Of a stretch of DNA of 64,000 nucleotides, positions 1 through 12,425 are shown piece after piece. The stretch is from Strigamia acuminata. Lineage: Eukaryota; Arthropoda; Chilopoda; Geophilomorpha; Linotaeniidae. The stretch is from NCBI GenBank assembly GCA_949358305.1, contig OX442320.1, forward strand, positions 10,556,259 through 10,620,258, in the 5' to 3' direction. The notes below the pieces were generated by a model. The model worked only from the letters and a program-made list of their open reading frames with translations. It ran no database searches and had not been told where the DNA came from. A program made the position numbers and the translations under genes. Positions within the stretch are counted from its first letter, which is position 1. Each line of letters begins with the position of its first letter.

Positions 1-3000
1 TTCCTCCTCCGTCTCGATCAATTCCTTGACCACTTGCCTACAAAAAAAAAAAAAAAAAAAAAAAATCAATAAATTCTTGAGTTGATGCGCATAAATTTTT
101 ATTCCTTACGCCCTCTTGCGCAGCGCTTCCCTTTCAACGCTGTCGGTCTTGGAGTCTGCCTCCATTTCGAGTATCTCTTGTATGCTCCGTAAAGTTGATG
201 TCATGGTCTTCTTTTCCAGGTAACTTGGCGGCACCCAGCCCTGTTTACTCGCTGATGTTTTGCTCGGTTTAGTGCGCACCAACCACCTGCAAATTAAAAG
301 TTCGGCAACAATAAAAACTCGGCTCAAGGGGTCGCTTTGAAGGCCCAAAACATAAAAATATTTTTTTTTCTTCTTTTTTTTTTTAAATTTTATTTTCGAA
401 ATTCTAATAAAAAAAAGTCGTAAAAACAAACTGAGAATCAATTTTGAACTTAGGTGTTACTCGCATTTTTTTTTGCTAACAAAAAAAACAAAATGGTGGT
501 TGATTTTTAATTTTTTGTTAGGTTTCTCTTAAAAGTTAATTTTGATTCAATTTTAGGTTTTTAAAAAATGTTTTTATTCATTTTGTTATATAATTCCGAA
601 CAAAATATATTTTTAAAAAAAACAAAATGGTGGTCGATTTTAGTCCCAAAAATTAATTTTGAGCTTAAAACGCTACAAAAATTGGTTTTCAAACAAATTA
701 TAGCACAAAATAATTTTTGCACCCAAAATTGACCACCATTTTGTTTTTATCCATTTTTTTCCCACAATTCCAACCAAATAGTACAAAAAAAAACAACAGT
801 CAATTTTGACCCCAAAAAACCAATTACTTTTGCGAACTATGCGAATCCAAAACCTCCACAATCTGTCCTTCCCACAAAGATATGACGTCATCGTCATTTC
901 CACTGGGAATGTAATCAGCAACACCAACGTACAAATCAAAAGCCTAAAAAAAAAAAAAAAAAAATTAAAAAAAAAAAAAAAAACAATTTTAAAAAATTAA
1001 AAAAAAAAAACCACAATCCAAATACTTACGCCTCCATTTCCTCCTTCCACACCCCACCCGTCCATCCTCACTCCCACCAACCTCGGCACCTTATACCTCA
1101 CCACAACCTCCTCCACCTCCTCCCCAACCCGCACCTGCGCCACCCCGCTCTCCCCCGCACTCGCCACCACACAAACCTCCGTCCACTTCCCCTCCAAACT
1201 TACACTCGTGCGCTGACCAACCGCCTCTTGCAGCACCGCCTCCCCCTTCACCGCCGCGTGATGAATGGCCACCGTCAACAACCCCAACGCCTCCTCCGAC
1301 AACGCCGTCGGCTCGTGCAGCAACGCCGACTCGTAATCCGTGAAAATATCCTCGATATTCGCCGTCAAGAGCCCCCCGCACGGAATAGACGCCTTCCGCG
1401 TGTACAGGCTCTTGTACTTCTTCATGCTCGGCGACATGGCGCCCGTCCGCTGCATCTCCTCGTTCGACGACTTCCGGGACGACACGGACGACACGCTCGT
1501 CTTCTTCCGGATGGACGACGACGTCTTCCTGCGCACGTGCGACCACTCGGACGACTCGAAACTGTAGCTGCTGCTCGAGCCCAGCGCGAAAACCTCCGGC
1601 TCTTCGTCCACTTCCGGCTCCTCCTCGTCCAGATTGATGGCCGACTCCTGCAGGATGGCGCCGGACGCGTTCACTTTGGCCAGCACGACCTTGCGTCCGC
1701 CGCCGATGTCCACCACCTGCAGGGGCACCACTTTCGTGGCCGAGAGCAGCGCCGAGTTGGACTGCACCAGCTGGAACACGAGCGCGCCGTTCTCCCCCTC
1801 GGACAGGCGGCCCAGAGCGAAGCGCACGCCGTCGTCCGAGTCGACGAACTGCCCGAGCACGATCAAGTTGTGTTCTTCCGCATTCGGGTTCTCCAGCGCC
1901 GCCAGAACGCTGTCCTGCGGGTTCTCGCTGCCCAGCACCTGGCTCAAGATGGCGTACTTCTGACTCGCGGTCGTCGCCGCCATGTTGGTCGACTCGAACG
2001 CGCTGTTCTTGCGCGCAACGACCGGGCAGATCGTGTCGAGTTTGTGGTGGTAATCTACAACATCGGGCAGCTCCGAAGGGTCGACTTCCCGCAGCGCAAC
2101 CATTTGGCTGCCGTCGCCGCCGTTGTTGACATAACTGAGCGCGACCAATTTAGCTCCACCAGGGGTCGTTATCTGACCGACCGCCATCATTCTGGGGCCG
2201 TCGGCCGTCTGTAGGTTCGCCAGGGCGACGAGTTTCGGCCCCTGCGCCGTGTTTATCCTTCCCAAAACCACCATTTTGGGCCCGCTGACCGTCTGGATGC
2301 GTCCGAGCGCCACCGTCTGGATCCCGTTCTGCGTCATGAGTTGCGCGAGCGCCACCGACTTCGGCCCGCCTCCGTCCGGCATGTCCAGCTGGCCCAGAGT
2401 GACCACCTTCGGGCCCTCGAGTGTTTTCACCTGTCCGAGGGCCATCGAGACGACCCCGTCGGTCGTGAGCACCCGTCCGACGTTGGTCAGTTTGGTGCCG
2501 TCTTCGGTGACCACTTGTTGCATGGCCAGAGTGGACACGCTGCCCACGACGCCCAGGTCGCGCGAGCGGATCCGCTGGACCGCCACCAACTTGTTGCCGT
2601 CCTCGGTGCGCACGTGCTTGATGGACATGAGCTGCATGCCCTCGACCTCGTCGCCCGTGTCCACTTGACCGATCGCCACGAGCTTGAGTCCGTCGGGCGC
2701 GCGCACTTGACCGAGCGCCACCACTCGCGGGCCCTCGGCCGTCTGGATCTGACCGAGCGCGATCACTTTCGGCCCCTCGGACGTGTGCAGCTGTCCGAGC
2801 GCCACCATCCTCGGCCCGTCCTTGGTCAATATGTGCGCCAGCGGCCACGAGTAGTGACCGGCGGTAGACGGCACCGGCTGGAGCGTCACCAGCCCCGTCC
2901 CGACGCTCGTGGTCACTCTCCCGACCACCACTTCTTGCGCAATGTTCAGTTTCTTGAGCGTCGGCAACAACAGCGGCTCCCGCGGCGGACATTCCGAGTG

Positions 3001-5061
3001 GACGGTGGTCAAAACACCCAAATTTGTGAAATCGAACGGTTCCAGCAAAGTGACCGCCGCGTTTTCCGACAAATCCGTCACTCTAGAGGGCGCAAACTCC
3101 ACCCCGGGGTCCACAACGACCGGAAACGACGACAAAACCGCCGCCGACGGAAGGTTCTGCACCTGCGGAATCGTCGTCGCGCGCCACGTCTCCTCCAAAC
3201 TGACCGCTCCATCCCACACCGCCTCCTCCAAAATTGGTATGACCACGTGATCCTCTTCGCAGCGCACCGCCAGCCGCGTAGAACTGACCGACCGACCGTC
3301 CGAAACCTCGCGGAACAAACTCGAGTCGGCCGCGGCGCGTCGCCACTGGCACTCGTTCACACTGGTCACCTCGACGTCCGTCATCCTCGCGCCGTCCCTC
3401 GCATCCATTCCTTGCTCGAGCGACGAAACAATGGTGCAACCAACTTCTTCCTTGGCCTGTTTCTCCAAATCGCTGCCTCGGGCTCCGTTTCCGCCGCTAT
3501 TTGTGTCCACAAACACCCCAGGTTGGCCGCGCGCCAGTCGCCGCGCTATTTTCGCTCCCCTGTCACCTTCACTCGTTGTGAGGCAGCTCGTTAGCCATTC
3601 GGCCATCTTCGGCGCCGACGTCGCCTTGGCGACCGCTCCGGCCTCCATTCCGCCCGCCAGGTGCTCTCCAACCTCGCTCCCGAGCCGCGCGCCGTTCAGC
3701 GCCAACGTGGACACCAGTTTGGCCAGCTCGGACCTCTCGGCGCCGTTCACCGCCGTCCCGACCGCCCACTCGATGACCGCCGTCTCCAAAAACCTCTTAC
3801 TGCACCCGTTCGCCTTGACCACGTGTTTCTCCAGACTCTCCAACAGCTCCACCAACTTGGTCCGCGAGTTCACCCCCAACTCCCTAATCTGCCCCACCAG
3901 ATCGCCCACTTTGTCCGTCCTGTCCACCACGGGCGGCTTCTGACCCTCGTCCGAGCTGCAACTCGTCGTCTTGCGCCTCTTCTTCACCTTCTTCGTCTTG
4001 ACCCGATTCTCCTTCGCGGACCCCATCAAATGCTCGATGGCGACCGCGCAGACCACCGCCAAATCCTCCACGGACAAAACGCCGACCTCCTCGACCAGTT
4101 TGTCCACTTCCGCCCGCACATCCCCGCGATTGTCCGAGGGGCTCTGCGACCTCCTCCACGGCAGCTCCGACAAATCCAGCGAGAAATGCCGGCGCATCAT
4201 CTTGAGGCTCGGTCGTTTCCGTCCATTCGCCGGCCCCGCGTCCACGTCCTCCGTGAACTTCCTTCCGGCGCCGCACCCCGGCATGAGTTTCTCCGTCAAC
4301 AACTCTTCGTGGACCTGCTCCAGACTCATGGCGGCAGTGGGCAGCTCGACGCTCCCACCGGCCGTCTCGATGACCATCCTGTCGCCTCCCGTGGACAGCA
4401 AAACATGCTCCACTTGACCGCTCCGCAGCAGCCCCTCGAGTGCTGCGGGGAAGATGACCCCGCACTCGTCGTTCAGCACCGGATACACGTATTTGTGTCC
4501 GTCCAGCACGTCTTCCGGCCCGTGGCCGTTCTCCAGAGGCAGATTGAGCTTCTCCTTCACCTCCTCTAGCAATTCCGACAACCCTCGACCACTGTCCACT
4601 CTCACGTACTTGTAGTTCGCTATGAAATGATGTTCGTGCGTGATGCTGCACTGCAACAACTTCATCTCGTCGTTGCTCAGCGCTTCCTGTTCCCGCTTGT
4701 ACAGCAACGGGTACATGAAATTGAAGCCAGATGGCGCTTCGTGCTGCGTGATTCGGCACCCCAGCGCCTGATGGAAGGGCAAGTCCTCGAAGTTCGGCGT
4801 GTAGTTGTGGTTTTCCATCGAATGACTTTTCGTCATCACGCGGCACCGTCGTGACCGCGGCGCGCTTTTGGTCACCTCGCTGTCCACCAGAGGGAAATAA
4901 TGGTGCGACTCCATCTTGTGGCCGGTCACCCGGCAAAACTTGCGGCGAATTTCGTCCAAATTCGGCTTCGGGAGCGGAATGAGCGGCGGGTACTTGGGGT
5001 GCGGCAAAATCTTGCTCTTGCCGGTCACTCGGCAGTAGCTGCACCCGGCGCACGAACTCAT
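1..5061 (-). CDS. SH3-RhoGEF-type protein with two N-terminal repeat regions (partial, C-terminus off the left edge)
   Basis: Exons (minus): 5061-1030, 943-828, 286-110, 37-1 (open). Every junction is GT-AG and phases agree (0, 2, 2). The first exon encodes 1344 residues. Residues 10-155 hold five Cys modules (CRVT, CRVT, CRVMT, CRIT, CSIT). Residues about 749-990 hold some 16 copies of a 14-residue repeat around GPKVVALGQIQT. About 1157-1215 is Ser-rich and basic. Exons 2 and 3 together make an SH3 domain (ADYIPSGN, then WLVRTKPSK, then GWVPPSYLE). Exon 4 begins [12 protein letters not shown], like the first helix of a DH (Rho guanine-exchange) domain. SH3 directly before DH recalls obscurin/UNC-89, PIX or collybistin; the SH3 end looks most obscurin-like to me, but this is inference. 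The ATG at 5061 is preceded in frame by TGA 21 nt upstream with no acceptor AG between. I do not recognise the N-terminal repeats. The first exon is far more GC-rich than its surroundings. Confidence 0.72.
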
Positions 5062-5420
5062 CGTCAACAATGTTGTAAATCAAAACAATCGTCGTGTTGA
5101 CAAACGTTGGGTTTTACCTCGTTTTTGGGCCGTTTTTGTTTGATCGGGGAGCAGCGGAGCACACGCGCGGAACGCAAAACAGTCGGGCAGGTACATGGCA
5201 GGTGTGAGTTGCGAGGCAGGGCCAAGGTCTATTCCTGAAGAGCGCGTACGCGAGTGAGTTGGGTTGTTCGCTGGCTGGCGAATAAAAAGTTTGGTGGTTA
5301 AAAATAGAGGGCGAGCTCAGCATGTCGCGTGTGGCTCGTCTCATTCATCCCTCCCCCACGCGTGGAGGTAAATGGCCCCGGTTGTGTCTGTTGCGCGGAC
5401 ACCCCCACGGTTCGGGCCAC
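5062..5420 (-). promoter_or_regulatory. Probable promoter and 5' UTR of the SH3-RhoGEF gene
   Basis: This stretch lies directly upstream of the start codon at 5061. It is rich in G, C and CpG compared with the AT-rich DNA beyond 5430, as expected for an unmethylated promoter. No clear TATA box or initiator was identified. The call rests on position and composition only. Confidence 0.35.
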
Positions 5421-5687
5421 TTGGAGCGGAGAGAGAAAGGGGGTTTGACATGTGCTTTTGTTTTGGGGTTAAATTGAGGTTTTGAGGTTGATTTTGGAGC
5501 ACTTTTTTGGTAGGGCAATGCAGTTGAGGGTGGAAATTATTAATTTGGTTGATTTTCAGGTGGGACAAAATTAATTTTCAAGTTAAACGATGCGTTTTAA
5601 GGAAATAAAGGATATTTTGAGGCGAAAAAACTGTATTTTTCAGCGAAAATAATGAATTTTTGTTAAAAGTAAAAAAAAAAAAATTTT

Positions 5688-5986
5688 CAGCTTAAAAAAT
5701 GCGTTTTTATGCGATAAAATGCATTTTCAGGTGATAAAATGCATATTCAGGCAGCAAAATGCATTTTTATGTTCAAAAAATGCACTTTAAGGTTCAAAAA
5801 ACGCACTTTAAGGTGTAGAAAATGCACTTTAAGGTTAAAAAAAATGCACTTTGAGACTTGACAAATGCATGTTTAGACTTAAAAATGCATTTTCAGGCTT
5901 AAACATTCCTTTTTCATCCACTTTCAGGCGATAAAATGCATTTTCAAGCAAAACCAGTGCATTTTCAGGCGGTAAAATGCGCTCCT
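5688..5986. repeat. Degenerate minisatellite built on AAAATGCATTTTCAGG
   Basis: About a dozen imperfect units of 20-25 bp carry the core AAATGCATTTTCAGGCG or AAATGCACTTTAAGGTT. The units drift in sequence and length, so the array looks old. Related TGCATTTTT arrays recur near 8.9, 13.4, 46.7 and 58 kb. Confidence 0.7.
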
Positions 5987-7024
5987 TTAATTGCTAGTCA
6001 CAAACAAATACCCCTTTAATCTATATACCAATGACCGCGATTGGACCGGCTTTTCATTTGCTTTAAATCATTTATTCAAATCAACAAAAAACTGATCAAT
6101 TAAACACCGAAAACAAACTTTGCCGTCTGGCATAATTAAATACAGCATTTTGGTTGCCAAATACAAGCCCAGACACTCCCAATGATCAGATATCCAGTTA
6201 AACACTCAAGTGACTTCTGCCAGCACATTAAAAATCCAAACTGAAATAACTTTTCATTTTTACAAGTGTTGCACCCCAACATTTCTCCATCTTAATACAC
6301 TCGCTGCACATGCTCCAAAATAATTATTTATAGATCTCTGATTGAGTTTTGTTGCTTTATTAAAGAACAAAATGCCAAAACAAAGACAAAACCTGCTCCG
6401 GAATACAAAAACACATTCAATCAGCTACAATCCCCCCTCATACACATTTCAAGCACGTATCCTTAACAAAATATTCCGCCATCTTTTTTTTTTCCATTGT
6501 ATCAACAAAAAAAAAAAAAAAAAAAAAATTTAACATCAAAAGAAAAATGAATTGACACAAAAACAAATTGACATTTTGCAACGACAAAAGTGCAATCAAT
6601 AGAAATGACAGCTTTAATTCAGCAAATTAATTAGCAGTGTGGCAACATATGGTAAAGTGTGTTGTGTGTCTGCAATGGAAACAGAACATTGACTTGCAAG
6701 GTTTGCTCGTGTCAGCAGAAATGCATTGCTGCAAACAAGTTTCTAAACGGTTCCCACCAAACAAACTTGAGCTTGTTGAGGTGCCTGCACTACGTGGGCG
6801 TTCGTCTATCTTTACCTCAAAGGAAAAGCCTGCTTTTCATCACACTTTGCACTTACATAACACTCACGCGGTGCATCTTTTGCAAAGTACTCGACCGCGT
6901 TTAATACGCGTCGATTATCCATCTCAATCAACACATGCGCCCGTTCAATACGCGGTAATCTCGCGAATTGCAGGGTTTCGCAACAGCGTCGCCCGGTCTT
7001 TGCCAGGGCAAGCCTAGCGACAGA

Positions 7025-7290
7025 CTAGGGGTCGGCAAGTAATTTTAAGTGGGGTCCGGATACTATTGAAAATTTTTATCGAGGTCCAGAAAAAAACACT
7101 TAAAAACTAAATAAACCCCCCCAATAAACACATACAACCCAAAAAATCCCAATAAAACCTAAAAAACAGGAAAAAAACCGGAAAAACAAGAAAAAAACAC
7201 CGAAAAACCAAAGAAACCGAGATGAAAACGTCTCCGCAGTCCAAGTTTCGACCTTCCGCGATCCGCCTATTGCTGACCGCTGGACTAGGC
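7025..7290. mobile_element. Decayed hAT-like nonautonomous element
   Basis: The left end reads AGGGGTCGGCAAG and the right end reads TTGCTGACCGCTG, which are inverted and match the common hAT end CAGGGGTCGGCAA. GACTAG occurs next to both ends and may be the rest of a duplicated target, but the left junction appears to have lost a few bases. No transposase is present. Confidence 0.5.
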
Positions 7291-8514
7291 ACAATCAATA
7301 ACTTTTCGTCTAAATTTTCGTCTCGTTTGAATTTTTAGATGACTCGTCTTGTTTAGGCTTTTAATCGTGTTGTCTAGAAGTCAGTGACTCTTTGCCTGTG
7401 CAGTGAAAATTAAGCATCCCTAAACCTAATGTTCATTTCTATACTTAGGCCAGAAAGGGTTAATTGTTAGTCACATTTGGGCAATTCGGTTGACTCTTTC
7501 CGATCACCTGACCACGAAATCCAATCAGAACATCTGGAAAACTACCTTGGGTTCAAACAATGCGCAATCCCTTCACAGTTTGTTTGCTTTCAGCATTCAT
7601 CAGATTGTATCCGAAAAACAAGCCTGATAAACGTTGCTTGGAAATAAAAAACAATGGCTTTTAATGGTCAATAATAAGTCGCAACCTCTCCCAACTTGGG
7701 GCCTATTCTTTCGGAACCCGAGAACCCATAAATCCACCACTGATTTTATCGTTAAATTCCATATCATCAAATAAGTGCAACATAACTGCTTAGCAACTGA
7801 CATAGCAACCATTGTTTGTCACATAATACACCAAATCTTCAAAAAAAAATTCTTTTCATACACAATAACACAAAAATCAAAAATGTCTTTCAAAATGATT
7901 TTTTTTTCCTTCTCAAAATAAAAAAATTAAAATAAACTTTTAAATTTCCATTTATAAAATAAATGATCTTTTTGCTTCCCTCCCTTCCAATTTGCCAAGT
8001 AAAAGTCTGGCAACAAGTTTATTTTCGGTCGCTTTAAAACACGTGGCCAATGAACTTAAGAAAACAATGAATTTTCTGGTACGTACTCAAAAAAAAAATT
8101 TAATTTTTCAAAACTTAAAATATATAATAAAAATAATTTCTTTTTCTAATTTTTTAACATCACAAAACAAAAACTTTGAAAACTTCTATTAGAATCACCT
8201 TAAATTGTTTAGTATTTATTTATATATTGACATTCTTGGAAGCGAAGAATTAATCCAAAGCATACGAGGAAATAAAAAATAAATTTAAAAAAAAATAAAA
8301 ATAGGCCTAACATTCCATTCAAATTCAATCATATTTTGCAATCATCCAAAAATATAATTGAATTCCACTTTGTATTCAAATAAACAACAGATCCAATAAG
8401 TTCTTAGATGCGTTCAATTCAGCAAAGGGAAAGTCGCTTTTCCTTTCCTTCCTTTTCGATGAACGCACCCATTTGACAAAAGGCGGAGCATGCGCATTGG
8501 CCGCTTTCGTTTAC

Positions 8515-8705
8515 TACGTTTACATGGCAACAGTTTTCCAAATAAGTGAAAATTCGGATTTTATTTATCGGTTAATCGTGTGCATTTACACGACATTAGT
8601 TTTCTAGTAAACTTGACGACATATGTGAATTACCCATAATGCATTGTGATTATCTGGAACAACAAAATGTTTGTCGATCTATTTCACCGAGTACATGTAA
8701 ACATA
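8515..8705. mobile_element. Short inverted-repeat element, GTTTACATG family (copy 1)
   Basis: The outer ends GTTTACATGG and CATGTAAAC are inverted. The inner stretch AAGTGAAAATTCGGATTTTA recurs in inverted orientation in the copy at 27.53-27.71 kb. There is no coding capacity, so this looks like a MITE family with at least two members in the window. Confidence 0.5.
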
Positions 8706-9749
8706 GTAACTGTTATGGCGGCTGATCTAACTCTAAAAATTACCATATTTTGTTGCCAGTGATACTAAAATTATCATTTCCAGCCATATTGGTTCATAAG
8801 CTCTACGTGGCTTACGGCTTAACCTGTATGCCCTCCACTATACAACACTTCGTAAAGCCGAAAGTGTATTGCATATACCCAGATGTGGATTAAATGCATT
8901 TTTATGAGAAATAAATTCATTTTGAAGTGAAAAAAATGCATTTTTATGAGAAATAAATTAGTTTAGTGAGGAAATAATACATTTTCAGTACAATTTTGGG
9001 CGAAAAAATACTTTATTGGATAAAAACACGATTAAAGGCCTAAATTACCATTACTATGGTGTCTCCGACTGTTCATTACATGAGCGTGCATCCAATGTTA
9101 ACCCTAGCAGTACCAACCTAAAAAAAATCCCCTACTCCGCCCAACCTGGTTCATTTATGACCCAAACCCTAAAAAAAATCCAAAAAACGTATCAAAATGA
9201 TTTTATTCTTTGACTATTTCATGTTTATGAAGAAATTTAACCAATTCGGTACACGTCGAAAGAGTACAACAAAATTAATTGAAATTGAATTCAAAAGTAG
9301 TGATTAAAACAACAAAATTATATATAATTTTTTTTTTAAATTTTAAATCTATTATTATTTTTGTTACGACGTTTAATGAAAATACATGAAATTTCAGAAA
9401 GAAAATCCCGTTCGTTTTTGAGAAAAGAAATTTCCATTGATTTTTTCGACAGCTTTTTTCTTTTTCAGGAATTTTAAAATTTCATAGCAGAACCTCTTTA
9501 AATCCCATCAATGACGCAATCAAGGTTGTTTGGTGAATCTGGCCCATTGTGCTCTAGAAGCGTTTATGTAACAATTTACCCTTTTTCATCAATGTTTGCA
9601 ATTCCACTGAGATTAGATCATCTTTACGATATTTTTATCCACACTAGGTACCATTTTTTTTCTCTTTTTGCTATTTATAATTGTATGATTTGATTTACAC
9701 AAAATAAAAAAAACCAAATCCTTTTCCTCCGGTTAAAAATAAAACTTAC

Positions 9750-9871
9750 TGGTTCGGATTTTGAATCATCGTCGAAAGATTCAGAAAAAGTCAGATGAGT
9801 CTTCGATTTCGAAGATGTTTCCTTGGCGCCGTTGACTGCGTGGCTGTATTCAAAAGACTGCTCGAAATAAT
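9750..9871 (-). CDS. Putative acidic/serine-rich coding exon, probably of the Ig-domain gene
   Basis: The exon is flanked by a good acceptor (TTTTTTAG) and a strong donor (CCA|gtaagt). Only one frame is open, beginning (N)YFEQSFEYSHAVNG and ending DDDSKSEP. That frame requires one incoming base, while the previous recognised exon (13177-13100) ends in phase 0, so an unseen exon of 3n+1 bases must lie between if both belong to the same transcript. Composition (Ser, Asp, Glu, Lys) resembles the preceding acidic region. It may instead belong to a separate gene. Confidence 0.45.
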
Positions 9872-9972
9872 CTAAAAAATTAAAATTAAAATTTTTATAT
9901 TTATTAAAAGTTTTTATTTAACTTGACATGAATGTTTGTGTGTTCATGACTTAAACTATAACGGTAGTCAAG

Positions 9973-10131
9973 TAGGCCTGTGCGATTTTTTATGTAATAT
10001 CGCAGCTACATTAGTCAGTAGCTATCGTTTGCAATATATCACAATATTGCATATCGCAATATATCGCAGAAATATCGCCAAACTGCAATATCGCATTCGC
10101 ATTCACTTCAAAGAGTAATCGCACAGGCCTG
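9973..10131. mobile_element. MITE with AGGCCTGTGCGATT inverted ends
   Basis: The left end AGGCCTGTGCGATT and right end AATCGCACAGGCCT are perfect inverted copies. The interior is made of ATATCGCA-like short repeats and has no ORF. A related end occurs at about 19646 (AATCGCACAGGCCT). Superfamily is uncertain; the end sequence and a weak 8-bp flank match (TAGTCAAG/TACTCTAA) suggest hAT. Confidence 0.6.
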
Positions 10132-11520
10132 TACTCTAACCAACTACAAGTTGGTCCTTCCTCCCATTGGCCGAGCCTCATTACTCCTACTGTACTGCCA
10201 CCAGGAAAAGTAGTTTTTTATTTTTGTATTTTTTGGATTATTCTAATGATTAAAATAATAAAATTTTATTTGTATTTTATAATAAAATGTTTTTTCCATT
10301 CATAAAATTGAGTTTTATGATGTTTTTAATTCATCATACATGTTTGTTTAGTTTATTGGTTGCTTTGTCAGAAAAGCAATTAATTTTTGAAGTTTATTTT
10401 TCGATTACAATGTCTGTACATCAAGTGCAATTCTAGGGTTGCACAGAATACCAAAAAGGCCGAATAACCGAATACCGAATATTCAGAACCATAACGAAGG
10501 TCACAATCCACTAAAACCAAAACAACCGAACACATTTGTGCTCGTATTTCAAGAACCGTTAGGATAGAAAAATGTACTCTATTTTAAAAGAAAGGTTGTT
10601 TCATTCTCTATCTTTCGATGTATTGTATAAATTTTTTCATGGCATTTAAAATTACTTTATTTTAATGTCGAACGAACTATTAACATTTACTTGTTTTCTA
10701 TTTAATTCAATAATAAATTGTGTTTCGTCAATTTGACACTAGACGGCGATGAGCTGCAGCAGTGCCATCTGGTGTTTTAAACTCGAATTAAACATACGAT
10801 TGCAGCCGTAAAAGGCAAAAGGGATTTAGTTAAGTGTTTCTGTTTCTACTAATTTGCTGCGTTTACTCACAACAAAATCATTCCGTCGGCTTGCCAAGTT
10901 AAGATAAATAAATCTCAGGTGCCAAGTGAACAAACCGGAACGGAACCCATTTCTAAATTTATGTTTGTCACGTGTGGCAAGTACAAATTGAACCAAATTG
11001 GCGTCGCCCAGAATTCGCGACATTTAAAAAAAAGAAATAAAAATAGTAATCGGCTTTAAAATGCCGTCGGTAAACGATACAAACTGCGCGAATTCTTACA
11101 AGCGATAAATCATTCCAATCGCCATTCTGGCGACGTCTGGTGGCAGATTTGTCCTCGCACGACACCAGTGGTCACAAACAATAAATCTCAGGGTTTTCCT
11201 CCTTGAATTTATCTCGTTAGTGCACTTTTTCACTCACCAGAGGGGGCCGAATCGATAGGTAATTAGCGATTCTTCTCAAAAATGTCCCCGAGATGTCAAT
11301 TTACATCAGATAAATGCATTAACCCGACGTTAATAACATCAAGGTAGTTTATAGTTTATGACAAGAGTCCGTTCATACGGATTATAGCATGGACAAAAAA
11401 GACAAAAGTCTGTGACCTGCTTTGGTGGACCTGAATTAAAAGAATTCATGTTTATGCCGGAAAATTAATTTTTAGACCAAAAAATTATTATTGGACTAAA
11501 AAAATTGATTTATAAAACCA

Positions 11521-12425
11521 AAAAAATTCCATTTTCTTCTTAAAAATCCAATTTGATGCTTTAAAATCCAATATTATGTTTTAAAATCCAATTTAATGCT
11601 TAAAAATCCAATTTTATGCTTAAAAATCCAATTTTACGCTTAAAAATCCAATTTTACGCTTAAAATCCAATTTTATGCTTTAAAATCCAATTTTATGCTT
11701 AAAAATCCAATTTTATCCTTCAAAACCCAATTTTATGCTTAAAAATCCAATTCATGCTTAAAAATCCAATTTTATGTTTAAAATCCAATTTCAAGCTTAA
11801 AAATCCAATTTTATGCTTAAAAATCCAATTTTATGCTTAAAACCCAATTTAATGCTTCAAAATCCAATTTTATGCTTAAAAATCCAATTTTATGCTTAAA
11901 AATCCAATTTTATGCTTAAAAATCCAATTCATGCTTAAAAATCCAATTTTATGTTTAAAATCCAATTTAATGCTTAAAAATCCAATATTATGCTTAAAAA
12001 TCCAATATTATGCTTAAAAATCCAATTTTACGCTTAAAAATCCAATTTTACGCTTAAAATCCAATTTTATGCTTTAAAATCCAATTTTATGCTTAAAAAT
12101 CCAATTTTATCCTTCAAAACCCAATTTTATGCTTAAAAATCCAATTCATGCTTAAAAATCCAATTTTATGTTTAAAATCCAATTTCAAGCTTAAAAATCC
12201 AATTTTATGCTTAAAAATCCAATTTTATGCTTAAAACCCAATTTAATGCTTCAAAATCCAATTTTATGCTTAAAAATCCAATTTTATGCTTAAAAATCCA
12301 ATTTTATGCTTAAAAATCCAATTCATGCTTAAAAATCCAATTTTATGTTTAAAATCCAATTTAATGCTTAAAAATCCAATATTATGCTTAAAAATCCAAT
12401 ATTATGCTTAAAAATCCAATTTTAT
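11521..12425. repeat. Two-level (higher-order) minisatellite, unit AAAAATCCAATTTTATGCTT
   Basis: About 45 units of 19-21 bp lie head to tail. The same ordered set of variants (a TTACGCTT unit, a TATCCTTCAAAACCC unit, an ATTCATGCTT unit, a TTTCAAGCTT unit) appears twice, offset by roughly 394 bp (for example at about 11657 and 12051). This shows a block duplication on top of the short-unit array. It lies between recognised exons of the Ig gene and is presumably intronic. Confidence 0.9.

Larger units (their letters stand above)
5421..9749. other. Noncoding stretch between the SH3-RhoGEF gene and the last recognised exon of the Ig gene
   Basis: I find no convincing exon here on either strand. 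It contains a degenerate TGCATTTT minisatellite (5688-5986), a decayed hAT-like element (about 7025-7290), A/T-rich filler, a small inverted-repeat element (about 8515-8705) and another short TGCATTTT array (about 8893-8985). Short open frames such as 6637-7017 plus have no recognisable domain. If the Ig gene continues leftward, part of this is intron. Confidence 0.4.

Noticed and set aside
1228-4569. Long plus-strand open frames (for example 1228-2214, 2341-3594, 3661-4569) opposite the large minus-strand exon
   Set aside because: They are rich in Arg, His and Pro and mirror the GC-rich codons of the real exon. The minus frame has repeats, a good splice donor and continuation into an SH3 domain.
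3884-5083. 399-residue minus-strand frame overlapping the first exon of the SH3-RhoGEF gene
   Set aside because: It is a +1 shadow of the 1344-codon exon, with Arg/Gly-rich composition and no domain or splice continuation.
6637-7017. 126-aa plus ORF at 6.6-7.0 kb
   Set aside because: No recognisable domain, no splice support, and AT-rich repeat-laden surroundings; composition looks random.
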